From an uncultured bacterium (GTDB taxonomy: Bacteria > Cyanobacteriota > Vampirovibrionia > Gastranaerophilales > Gastranaerophilaceae): 6,236 nucleotides of DNA. Shown in pieces: positions 1 through 5,963 of this stretch. A model generated the notes under the pieces. The model made no database searches. It had not been told where the DNA came from and was given only the letters and a program-made list of their open reading frames with translations. A program made the position numbers and the translations under genes. Within the stretch, counting starts at the first letter, position 1, and every line of letters starts with the position of its first letter. The stretch lies in the NCBI GenBank assembly GCA_946183815.1, contig CAMHDG010000102.1, positions 1 to 6,236 of the forward strand, given 5' to 3'.

Positions 1-1
1 A

Positions 2-556
2 AACTTTCACCACCACTATTCCCGTATGATTCTAAAATGTCTTTTATTAAAAATATACAATATAAATTCTCCCGTATTAGATGAGAACAAACGACCTTAC
101 ATTGAAAATAATGAAATAATGTTTAGTATAAGTCACTCTGAAAACCTGCTTGCAATTATGTTTGACAAGAAAAGGGCAGGAATAGATATTGAATACATAA
201 GAGAACGAAACTATAAAGGTGTACTTAATTATTACGGACTGAATATCCAAGACGATATATCACAAGATGAATTTTTCCAGATATGGACAGTCTATGAGGC
301 AGAATACAAGTCAAAACTAAATACAACACCTCTTACTTTTAAATACAGAAATTATATGTGTTCGTTATCCTGCGAGAGTAATACCCCTCTTAAAATATAT
401 GAGGTCACTATTCCGACCAATAAAATAATAAACAATGAACTTATGGACTTAATTGTTGTAAATAATAACAGTAAGAATGAAAACGCTGTTGTAATACAGG
501 GAATAAGTATTCCATCTTCCGATTTTCTTTCTCCATCTGACATAAAGATAAAATAA
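2..556 (+). CDS. 4'-phosphopantetheinyl transferase superfamily protein (Sfp-type), 5' partial
   Basis: Sfp-type transferases move phosphopantetheine from CoA to a serine of acyl or peptidyl carrier proteins in the cytoplasm. Numbering from the ATG at 26, the protein shows the family order: KRPYI (residues 22-26), then ISHS (35-38), then GIDIE (52-56, holding the metal-binding acidic residues), then W-T-V-Y-E-A-E-Y-K-S-K (87-97), equivalent to the family WxxKExxxK motif. The frame stays open to the left edge, adding eight codons (NFHHHYSR). No ribosome binding site precedes the ATG at 26, and Sfp homologues have more N-terminal sequence, so I treat the gene as starting outside the window. Odd points: the Lys before the metal-binding Glu is Tyr (Y90), and the segment between GIDIE and the W motif lacks a clear FxxxE element. 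The C-terminal 70 residues match nothing I recognise. The carrier-protein target is unknown. The superfamily call is fairly sure; full activity is not. Confidence 0.75.
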   Translation, partial: NFHHHYSRMILKCLLLKIYNINSPVLDENKRPYIENNEIMFSISHSENLLAIMFDKKRAGIDIEYIRERNYKGVLNYYGLNIQDDISQDEFFQIWTVYEAEYKSKLNTTPLTFKYRNYMCSLSCESNTPLKIYEVTIPTNKIINNELMDLIVVNNNSKNENAVVIQGISIPSSDFLSPSDIKIK

Positions 557-589
557 CCGATTGTTATAAGTAAAATATTAAAAACTATT

Positions 590-613
590 TATAATATAAT
601 AAAAAAAAAAGGG
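590..613 (+). promoter_or_regulatory. Possible promoter -10 boxes, A10 tract and ribosome binding site of ung
   Basis: The 64-base gap after the upstream stop is almost pure A/T. It carries two overlapping TATAAT boxes (590-595 and 595-600), a run of ten A (601-610) and an AAGGG ribosome binding site (609-613) seven bases before the ATG. No good -35 box lies 16-18 bases upstream of either TATAAT. In such AT-rich DNA the boxes may be chance, so a promoter is only possible here. The ribosome binding site supports the start at 621. Confidence 0.35.
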
Positions 614-620
614 TATATTT

Positions 621-1406
621 ATGGATAAATTCATACAACAAGAGTTTAAAGCATTAATCAAAAATGGCTGGCTTACCCAAAAAGAAGCAGAAGTATTTGA
701 AAGCAATCAGGACATTGCAGATTGCATAAGTTCCTGCACAAGTCCGTCTAAAGAAAATATATTCAGAGCATTAAAATCTCTTTCAATAAATGATGTTAAG
801 GTTGTTATATTAGGAAAAGACCCTTATCCAAACCCAAAAGATGCACATGGGCTTGCTTTTTCCAGCGACAATCCGTCAACTCCCGATTCTTTAAAAAACA
901 TATTTAAGGCGATAGACAAAGCCTTTGGCTCTAACCTTTTTCATAAATCACAAAATAACCTTTCAAATTGGGTTAAAGAGGGTACTCTGCTTTTGAATAC
1001 AGGGTTAACTTATTCAAAAGTTGAGGATAAATCTCTTGATAAAAAGTCGCTTAATCTCCTTCAGGCAAGAGTTCAGAACAAACACATGAAAATTTGGAAA
1101 CCGTTTGTAAAACTCATAATAAAAAAGATTTTATCAATAACAGACAGACCCGTTGTTATGATGCTTTGGGGAAATGATGCTCATAACATAGTTTTTTCAA
1201 ATATTTATGACAAAGAATTTAAGTTGAAAGCGCATACAAGAAATTGCATTATTATTCCAAATACAAAAATTATGCTTTTACAAACCTCTCACCCATCTCC
1301 GTTGTCGGTAAATCGTGGGGGTGATTTTCCCGACACCGCCCCAAAACACTTTTTAGAGTGTGATAAGCATTTAGGGAAAGATAAAATTAACTGGATAAAT
1401 TTATAG
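621..1406 (+). CDS. ung: Uracil-DNA glycosylase, family 1 (UNG-like), variant active-site loop
   Basis: UNG removes uracil from DNA by cutting the N-glycosidic bond, the first step of base excision repair. The family 1 signatures appear in order: the water-activating loop GKDPYP (65-70, catalytic D67, thymine-excluding Y69), AHGLAFS (75-81, F80 stacks on uracil), LLLN (123-126, N126 recognises uracil), LWG (182-184), and the minor-groove loop HPSPLS (224-229, catalytic H224). The canonical loop is GQDPYH, so Gln is replaced by Lys and His by Pro; GxDPYP forms do occur in UNG-like proteins. At 261 residues it is longer than E. coli Ung (229). By eye the extra length is two insertions of about 15 residues each, one between LLLN and LWG and one between LWG and HPSPLS. 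The ATG at 621 has a modest AAGGG site. The gene is preceded by a phosphopantetheinyl transferase and followed 28 bases later by a flavoprotein gene, neither related in function. The fold assignment is secure; substrate preference is less so. Confidence 0.9.
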   Translation: MDKFIQQEFKALIKNGWLTQKEAEVFESNQDIADCISSCTSPSKENIFRALKSLSINDVKVVILGKDPYPNPKDAHGLAFSSDNPSTPDSLKNIFKAIDKAFGSNLFHKSQNNLSNWVKEGTLLLNTGLTYSKVEDKSLDKKSLNLLQARVQNKHMKIWKPFVKLIIKKILSITDRPVVMMLWGNDAHNIVFSNIYDKEFKLKAHTRNCIIIPNTKIMLLQTSHPSPLSVNRGGDFPDTAPKHFLECDKHLGKDKINWINL

Positions 1407-1420
1407 TATAATCAAAGTTA

Positions 1421-1426
1421 AAGGAG
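1421..1426 (+). promoter_or_regulatory. Ribosome binding site that decides the flavoprotein start
   Basis: AAGGAG lies eight bases before the ATG at 1435. This excludes the in-frame GTG at 1426, which overlaps the site itself. A TATAAT box at 1407-1412, directly after the ung stop, could be a -10 element, but no -35 match sits at the right distance, so I do not annotate a promoter. Confidence 0.8.
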
Positions 1427-1434
1427 TGTTTATA

Positions 1435-2103
1435 ATGAAAAAAGTTATTATTTTAAATGGGAGTCCCAGAAAGAATTTTAATACGGCACAATTATTAAAA
1501 GAGGCTCAAAAAGGTGCGGAATCGGTTGGTGCAGAGGTTGAATATTTTAATTTGTACGATTATAAATTTACAGGTTGTAAGAGTTGTTTTGCCTGTCAGC
1601 GAAAAGGGAGTACAACTAATGGGGTTTGTGCTTTGCCTGATGATATAAAGCCTATTCTTGAAAAATGCATAAATTCAGATGCAATTATATTTGGAACACC
1701 TGTTTATTTTTCTTATCCGACAGGTGTGTTCAGAAGTTTTGTAGAAAGATTAATGTTTGCTAACCATACGTATATGGTTGATAAAGAAACAGGCGGTCTT
1801 AAAAGAGGGTTAAGCAAGGTTATCCCAACGGGTGTTATTTTTACCATGAATTGTCCGGAAGAACTTGCAAACAAAATTAATTATAACATTATTTTAGATG
1901 AAAATGTTAAGTCGTTAAATCATATTATGGGTTATGCGGAAGGGTTGTATTCTTATGATACAACGCAATTTTCTGATTTTTCAAAGTATAATTGTGATTT
2001 GTTTAGTCCTGACCATAAGCATCAGGTAAAAGAAACACAGTTCCCTGTTGATTTAAAAAATGCGTTTGAATTAGGTAAAAAACTTACCGAAATGGATATT
2101 TAG
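1435..2103 (+). CDS. Flavodoxin-fold NADPH-dependent FMN reductase family protein with Cys cluster (iron-sulfur flavoprotein-like)
   Basis: The protein (222 residues) starts MKKVIILNGSPRK, the phosphate-binding loop of the NADPH-dependent FMN reductase/flavodoxin superfamily, and has the second FMN-contact motif IIFGTPVYF followed by SYPTGVFRSFVERL. It probably binds FMN and carries out NAD(P)H-linked electron transfer in the cytoplasm. Between the motifs lies C48-x2-C51-x2-C54-x10-C65. Iron-sulfur flavoproteins of the ISF type have CX2CX2CX4-7C, so a 4Fe-4S cluster is possible, but the wider last gap leaves it unproven. The start is set by the AAGGAG site, giving three residues fewer than the upstream GTG. 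The next gene begins three bases after the stop, so the two are probably co-translated and may share an electron-transfer role. The substrate cannot be named. Confidence 0.85.
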   Translation: MKKVIILNGSPRKNFNTAQLLKEAQKGAESVGAEVEYFNLYDYKFTGCKSCFACQRKGSTTNGVCALPDDIKPILEKCINSDAIIFGTPVYFSYPTGVFRSFVERLMFANHTYMVDKETGGLKRGLSKVIPTGVIFTMNCPEELANKINYNIILDENVKSLNHIMGYAEGLYSYDTTQFSDFSKYNCDLFSPDHKHQVKETQFPVDLKNAFELGKKLTEMDI

Positions 2104-2106
2104 ATT

Positions 2107-2427
2107 ATGAAAAAGTGCAAAATAACAGTTCTTAAACGTAATTTTGATGAGGACTTGGCAAAAGAATACGGGGTTGAGGGGTTAACCCCTTGCCCTATGT
2201 TAAGGGAGGGACAAGTCTTTTATGCTGACTGGCAGTGTCCTGAAGGATTTTGCAATGAGGCATGGAAAGCAATATATCAGTATGTTTTTACCCTTGCGCA
2301 TGGTGGTGCGACTGAAGAGTTGTTTTATTATGGGGATTGGATAAAACAACCGGGGGTTGCAATTTGTTCTTGTAATGATGGGTTAAGACCTGTTATATTT
2401 AAAATTGAGGCACTCAAAGATTCATAA
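2107..2427 (+). CDS. TIGR04076 family protein
   Basis: This 106-residue protein matches my memory of the TIGR04076 family pattern: KKxKITVLKRxFxEDLAxEY at the N-terminus, a GxxPCP-xxxEGQxF segment (25-38), PEGFCxxAWxxIYxYV (45-60) and a C-terminal CxCxDGLRPVxFKIE (87-101). Its biochemical function is not known to me. Six cysteines (C4, C29, C44, C49, C87, C89), including the C44-P-E-G-F-C49 and C87-S-C89 pairs, suggest redox or metal chemistry. It has no signal peptide or membrane segment. It starts three bases after the flavoprotein stop with no strong ribosome binding site of its own, which fits translational coupling. Its stop lies one base from the stop of the convergent gene on the other strand. 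Family assignment is good; role is open. Confidence 0.8.
   Translation: MKKCKITVLKRNFDEDLAKEYGVEGLTPCPMLREGQVFYADWQCPEGFCNEAWKAIYQYVFTLAHGGATEELFYYGDWIKQPGVAICSCNDGLRPVIFKIEALKDS
2177..2190. repeat. 14-base perfect palindrome inside the TIGR04076 gene
   Basis: AGGGGTTAACCCCT is a perfect inverted repeat with no loop, lying in codons for EGLTP of the TIGR04076 protein. It is GC-richer than its surroundings. It could be a protein-binding site or an mRNA hairpin, or just a consequence of the conserved codons. No T-run follows on either strand, so it is not a terminator. Confidence 0.5.
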
Positions 2428-2428
2428 A

Positions 2429-2740
2429 TTATTTTGCTGATAGTTTTTCCTGAACGGCTTTTTGGGTGTCCTCAATGCTTCCGTTTTTCATCGTTTTTAA
2501 AATTTGTTTGTTGACTTCTTTTTCATTCTTTTTAGATGAATCCAGCCCTTTAAAATTCGGTAATTGTCTTAAGAGTTCGTCTTGTTTTCCGTTTCTTATT
2601 ATCATTTCTTTAAAAAGATTTATTTCCTGCATGGTATCAAGTTTGTTGTTCCCTTTTAAGTCAGAACTTCCTCGTAGTGCCATTTGGGCATATCTTTTTA
2701 TATCCCCGTGTAATTTGTTAATATCAATTTCGTAAGCCAT
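2429..2740 (-). CDS. Hypothetical 103-residue helical protein
   Basis: I do not recognise a family. The start is the ATG at 2740, which has an AAAGGTGG site five bases upstream; the in-frame GTG at 2749 lies inside that site and is rejected. The product is small, soluble, strongly charged and rich in Lys, Glu, Asn and Gln, with long predicted helices and no signal peptide, membrane segment or cysteine. Residues 27-39 (DLKGNNKLDTMQE) loosely resemble an EF-hand loop, but key ligand positions are Lys or Gln, so calcium binding is doubtful. It lies 100 bases downstream of the O-antigen ligase gene on the same strand, without an obvious terminator between them, and may be read from the operon or from its own weak promoter. 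A good ribosome binding site and a protein-like composition support a real gene. Confidence 0.75.
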   Translation of the reverse strand: MAYEIDINKLHGDIKRYAQMALRGSSDLKGNNKLDTMQEINLFKEMIIRNGKQDELLRQLPNFKGLDSSKKNEKEVNKQILKTMKNGSIEDTQKAVQEKLSAK

Positions 2741-2745
2741 AATAA

Positions 2746-2753
2746 CCACCTTT
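2746..2753 (-). promoter_or_regulatory. Ribosome binding site of the 103-residue hypothetical gene
   Basis: On the minus strand AAAGGTGG sits five bases before the ATG at 2740. It selects that ATG over the GTG at 2749, which overlaps the site. Confidence 0.75.
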
Positions 2754-2840
2754 CAAAATCATTTTAGTTGTTATCTATTACGGATAAATCTTCGGTTTTG
2801 AAAAGTTACAGTGGTTGTATATCGGTAAATTAGAGGATAG

Positions 2841-4154
2841 TTAATCTTCATAAACAGTATTTGAAAGAATAGCACACATTGTCCAGAATACTATTTGGAG
2901 TTGTGGTCTAAAAAATACTGTGTCAACAAGACCATGGAACATTGTTCCTAATATTGACAGTACAGGAATACAAACGATTATCATTTTTGTTATATCATTT
3001 GTTTTTAAAATAAATTTAATACCGTCAATAAGTAATGACACCAGAAACCCAACGAATAGTATTAATGCAAAAATTCCGCTTTCTACTGCCGTTTCAAGAT
3101 AAATATTGTAGGCACTTAAAGCATCAAAGCCGGTTTTCATATATAAACCGTAAATCTCTCTGAAATTTTGGTTACCTTGACCTATTCCTACAACCCAGTT
3201 ATCTTTAAACATTTGGAAAGAGGATTTATAGACATTAAATCTGAAAGAGTTAGAACTATCGTTTCTCATAGCAAATATTGATAAAACTCTGACCCTTAAC
3301 GGTGTGACTGCACATATTGCAAGTGTGCCAAGCCCTGCAATAAGCGAGGATACCGTAATATATAATTTTTTATACTTTTCCCAAAAAACTTTCAGAGATA
3401 TTAAAAAAGCACTTACTAAAATTATGAACAGTCCGATATAAGCCCCCCTGCAACCTGTTAAAAACAGAACTATACAAGACAGGAGCGATAACCCTCCAAA
3501 AATTCCTGACAAAATGTATTTTTTTTCGTTAAAGAAATACGCAAACAAACCCAATAGTGTTGGAATAGTCATAACAAAATACCCGCCTAATAAATTAGGG
3601 TTTAGTGGTAACAATGTTCCGTAAACTCTTGTGATAACCTCCTCCGGATTAAGGTTTGAAACATCTTGCCAGCCTGATATTTCATCTACTTTAGCAAAGT
3701 TTTGGCTTAAACCTATTAAAGATTCAAAACTTAAGCACCCCGCAATAGTTATTAAAATCGGTAAAATATGCGATTTATGATATTTAAGGTGGTGAACAAC
3801 CGAGATATAAAAACTCAAATATATCAGAGTTTTCATAAAACCTTTTAGACTCAAATGAAACAGGGTTGAACCTGCAAGACTGACTAAAACAAGCATAAAA
3901 TAACCCAGTAAAAAGAGTTCAAACTTTTCGCACTTAAACTCATCATCAGGGGTAAATAATACTCTTGCAACAGTGAACAACGATACACATATTGCAAAAT
4001 ATCCGATGATATCAGAGTTTAAAAATACAGACACAACAAATGTCAGTAAAATCAGTGGAAATATTATTTTATCCAAATTTTGAAGAATAAAACTATTTTC
4101 ATATATTTTGTCCGTGTATTTGTGTATAAATTTGAGTACCTTATTTAGAAACAT
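2841..4154 (-). CDS. O-antigen ligase (Wzy_C) family membrane protein, IctB-like
   Basis: A 437-residue polytopic inner-membrane protein with roughly ten or more hydrophobic segments (for example 31-49, 51-68, 78-98, 105-120, 128-148, 187-208, 213-232, 238-257, 264-283, 360-378, 390-407, 417-431). The Wzy_C region holds LTGCRGAY (232-239, R236), R305, and a periplasmic-type loop with VGIGQGNQNF (322-331). Members transfer lipid-linked polysaccharide to lipid A core or proteins, or polymerise it. ALSAYNIYLETAVESG (345-360) and HGLVDTVFFRPQ (407-418) resemble the cyanobacterial IctB subgroup, once proposed as an inorganic carbon transporter. Canonical WaaL has His where Y349 stands (H[NSQ]x9Gxx[GTY] motif). 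It is the third gene of the hldA operon, starting six bases after the DUF4330 stop with a weak AGTAGG site that overlaps that stop. The family is sure; ligase, polymerase or other activity is not. Confidence 0.88.
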   Translation of the reverse strand: MFLNKVLKFIHKYTDKIYENSFILQNLDKIIFPLILLTFVVSVFLNSDIIGYFAICVSLFTVARVLFTPDDEFKCEKFELFLLGYFMLVLVSLAGSTLFHLSLKGFMKTLIYLSFYISVVHHLKYHKSHILPILITIAGCLSFESLIGLSQNFAKVDEISGWQDVSNLNPEEVITRVYGTLLPLNPNLLGGYFVMTIPTLLGLFAYFFNEKKYILSGIFGGLSLLSCIVLFLTGCRGAYIGLFIILVSAFLISLKVFWEKYKKLYITVSSLIAGLGTLAICAVTPLRVRVLSIFAMRNDSSNSFRFNVYKSSFQMFKDNWVVGIGQGNQNFREIYGLYMKTGFDALSAYNIYLETAVESGIFALILFVGFLVSLLIDGIKFILKTNDITKMIIVCIPVLSILGTMFHGLVDTVFFRPQLQIVFWTMCAILSNTVYED

Positions 4155-4160
4155 ATAAAC

Positions 4161-4655
4161 CTACTTTTCAACACTGTCTATAATGTTCAGATTAGAAACA
4201 GAACCTGTAAATTTATAGGTTTTCCCTTCTAATGTTATAGGTAACCCCATTTTAATTTTGTTTCCGCCAACGACAGCACCATCTTTTGTAACAAGTGCTT
4301 CATCACGTACCTTAACTATAATATCGTAGGTATCTAAAAATGCCGGGTCGTTTACTGCAATATAACCATTCTTTGTTGAAACGGCAGTCTTTTTAGGCAC
4401 ATATTTTACGTCAATAACTTCTAAATCGGTGTAAGGTACGTTTCTGATACTTATAAAGGTAGTATCGCCTGTTTTTACAGGGCATTCTTTTGCAGAGATG
4501 GTAACACTTCTCAAAAATACCTCAAATTCGATAGGTGATTTAGATTCTATTTGTTTTGAGGCAGTAGAACGCATCCCTTTTGCTGTTATTAGTCCAACAC
4601 CTACTATGAGTATTAACCCTATTACAATAATTATATCCACAAATTTTTTATTCAT
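4161..4655 (-). CDS. DUF4330 domain-containing membrane-anchored protein
   Basis: The 164-residue product begins MNKKFVDIIIVIG, has one membrane segment (about residues 6-24) and an extracytoplasmic-looking beta-rich domain. SPIEFEVFLRSV (40-51) and VVGGNKIKMGLPITLEG (128-144) match the DUF4330 pattern I know from cyanobacteria. No activity is known to me for this family. I chose the ATG at 4655 because a GAGGAG site lies five bases upstream; the longer frame opening at 4715 would overlap the end of hldA and carry 20 unlikely residues. The gene lies between hldA and the ligase with gaps of 10 and 6 bases, so it is certainly co-transcribed if the operon is real. That context suggests a role in envelope glycan assembly or export, for example as an accessory of the ligase. 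This role is inference only. Confidence 0.82.
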   Translation of the reverse strand: MNKKFVDIIIVIGLILIVGVGLITAKGMRSTASKQIESKSPIEFEVFLRSVTISAKECPVKTGDTTFISIRNVPYTDLEVIDVKYVPKKTAVSTKNGYIAVNDPAFLDTYDIIVKVRDEALVTKDGAVVGGNKIKMGLPITLEGKTYKFTGSVSNLNIIDSVEK

Positions 4656-4660
4656 TTTTT

Positions 4661-4666
4661 CTCCTC
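4661..4666 (-). promoter_or_regulatory. Ribosome binding site that decides the DUF4330 start
   Basis: GAGGAG on the minus strand overlaps the last base of the hldA stop codon and stands five bases before the ATG at 4655. It favours the shorter DUF4330 protein over the frame opening at 4715. Confidence 0.8.
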
Positions 4667-5706
4667 TAGTATTCCATAAGTTCAATATTTTCAAGTTTTT
4701 TTCTGTTTTGCTCAATAAAATTAACTAATTCGTTGATGGTCGTAGTAGCACAACCATATTGTTTAATAACAATTCCTGCGGCGATATTTCCTAAAATTGC
4801 CGAATAAACAGGTTCTGCTCCGCTTACTAACGCCAGAGAGTATAGAGCGGTTACGGTATCTCCTGCCCCTGTTACATCAAACACTTTTGATTTGTTAAAT
4901 ACGGGTACTCTTGTCATTTTACCTTCTTTTGTAATAAGTGCCATGCCTTCTTCACCGCAAGTTACCAAAACATAAGGAGCATCGGTATCCTGTATTAGTT
5001 TTTTACCTGCTTTATGTAAATCTTCTTTATTTTTTATAAAGAACCCTACGTGTTTTTGTGTATCGGGCAGATTTGGAGTCATTGAGGTAACTCCTTTATA
5101 TCGTTGTAAATCTTTTTGTCCGTCAACAATTATTTTTTTATTTTCTTTTTTGCATAGTTCTATTGCCTTTGAGATAACTCTGTCAGTCAGAGTTCCGATA
5201 TGATAGTCGGATAAAATTACTCCATCGTATAGTGGGATAGCCTTTTCTAATCTCTCTATAATTTTATCTTCAATCTCTTTAGATATTGGTTCAGAGGATT
5301 GTCTGTCTATTCTGACTATTTGTTGGGTAATAGATTGAAAACAAGAGCCTGATATTCTTGTTTTAGTGACGGTTGGTCGTGTTTTATCAACCACAAGATT
5401 AGAGCAATCAACACCGACACTTTCAAAAGCATCTTTCAGGTTGTTAGCCTGATAATCGTCACCTATAACTCCGACTACACCTATTTTGCCTCCGTTTATG
5501 GTTGCTACGTTATGTGCAGCGTTTGAGGCTGCTCCGAGTATCAGATTTGTATGCGAGTGGCGTAATATTAGCACAGGTGCTTCTCTTGAAATTCTTTCCG
5601 TATCTCCATAAACCATCTCATCAAGTGCTAAATCTCCAACTACTAAAATCTTCGCATTTGCTAACCCTTTTGCATAGTTCAGTAGTTTTTCAATATCTAT
5701 TTTCAT
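4666..5706 (-). CDS. hldA: D-glycero-beta-D-manno-heptose-7-phosphate kinase (HldA / RfaE1, PfkB family)
   Basis: HldA phosphorylates D-glycero-D-manno-heptose 7-phosphate at C1 with ATP, giving the 1,7-bisphosphate on the way to nucleotide-activated heptose for LPS core or surface glycans. The 346-residue protein shows the RfaE domain I layout: ILVVGDLALDEMVYGDTERISREAPV (20-45), LGAASNAAHN (57-66, usually GGAANVA-N), GVIGDDY, RPTVTKTR, and the PfkB signature DVTGAGDT (277-284) with catalytic base D283. The length fits a kinase-only protein; the cytidylyltransferase domain found in fused HldE is absent, so a separate HldC-like enzyme must be sought elsewhere. The ATG at 5706 has a GGAG site five bases upstream. 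It is the first gene of a three-gene operon with the DUF4330 protein and the ligase. Other PfkB sugar kinases are the main alternative, but the N-terminal motif is RfaE-like. Confidence 0.88.
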   Translation of the reverse strand: MKIDIEKLLNYAKGLANAKILVVGDLALDEMVYGDTERISREAPVLILRHSHTNLILGAASNAAHNVATINGGKIGVVGVIGDDYQANNLKDAFESVGVDCSNLVVDKTRPTVTKTRISGSCFQSITQQIVRIDRQSSEPISKEIEDKIIERLEKAIPLYDGVILSDYHIGTLTDRVISKAIELCKKENKKIIVDGQKDLQRYKGVTSMTPNLPDTQKHVGFFIKNKEDLHKAGKKLIQDTDAPYVLVTCGEEGMALITKEGKMTRVPVFNKSKVFDVTGAGDTVTALYSLALVSGAEPVYSAILGNIAAGIVIKQYGCATTTINELVNFIEQNRKKLENIELMEY

Positions 5707-5741
5707 AAACTCTCCATTATCCCTAAACGTATTCTTCTTTC

Positions 5742-5747
5742 ATTATA
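5742..5747 (-). promoter_or_regulatory. Candidate proximal -10 box for the hldA operon
   Basis: A perfect TATAAT on the minus strand lies 35 bases before the hldA ATG. No good -35 sits 16-18 bases upstream; the best nearby hexamer, TTGCTA (5768-5773), is 20 bases away. It would give a short leader of about 30 bases. Confidence 0.35.
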
Positions 5748-5841
5748 AAATAAACAAAAATATTGAGTAGCAATAAATTTTTTAGGATATAGAATATTGG
5801 CAGACAACTGTACGACTATCAGGATGATGTGAAATTTCGTG

Positions 5842-5870
5842 ATTATTTTCCGTTTTGGGATAAATGTCAA
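5842..5870 (-). promoter_or_regulatory. Candidate sigma70-type promoter upstream of hldA
   Basis: On the minus strand a perfect TTGACA (5865-5870) is followed after exactly 17 bases by AATAAT (5842-5847, five of six matches to TATAAT). This is the best promoter match in the window. It points toward hldA and would give a 5' leader of roughly 125-130 bases. The rest of the 257-base interval between the small gene and hldA (5707-5963) holds no coding sequence that I trust. Confidence 0.55.
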
Positions 5871-5963
5871 CGCTTAAATTTTCGTAAAATTGAGTTAGTA
5901 ATTTTATCCGGATATGAGTCAGCGGGAACTTATTTTATACAATTTTGGCATACTTTTAAAAAC

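Noticed and set aside
352..543. Minus-strand frame of 63 residues with a hydrophobic stretch
   Set aside because: It lies inside the phosphopantetheinyl transferase gene on the opposite strand, and the hydrophobic look comes from reverse-reading Asn/Lys-rich codons.
2466..2735. Plus-strand frame of 89 residues
   Set aside because: It lies wholly antisense to the 103-residue gene and is a Phe/Ser/Leu-rich shadow without a supported ribosome binding site.
2741..2840. Possible promoter or terminator in the gap between the ligase and the 103-residue gene
   Set aside because: No stable hairpin with a T-run and only weak -35/-10 matches (TTTATC, 16 bases, TAAAAT) were seen, so I annotated neither.
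2920..3102. Plus-strand frame of 60 residues
   Set aside because: It is antisense to the C-terminal Wzy_C region of the ligase and has no motif.
4656..4715. Upstream start giving a 184-residue DUF4330 protein
   Set aside because: It would overlap hldA by 50 bases, lacks a clear binding site, and its extra residues read through the GAGGAG site of the better ATG.
4498..4728. Plus-strand frame of 76 residues
   Set aside because: It is antisense to the DUF4330 gene and the end of hldA, both of which have clear family motifs.
5502..5708. Plus-strand frame of 68 residues
   Set aside because: It is antisense to the conserved N-terminal motif region of hldA.
5905..5914. TATCCGGATA palindrome between the small gene and hldA
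   Set aside because: It is only ten bases, expected often by chance, with no partner copy or T-run that would make it an operator pair or terminator.
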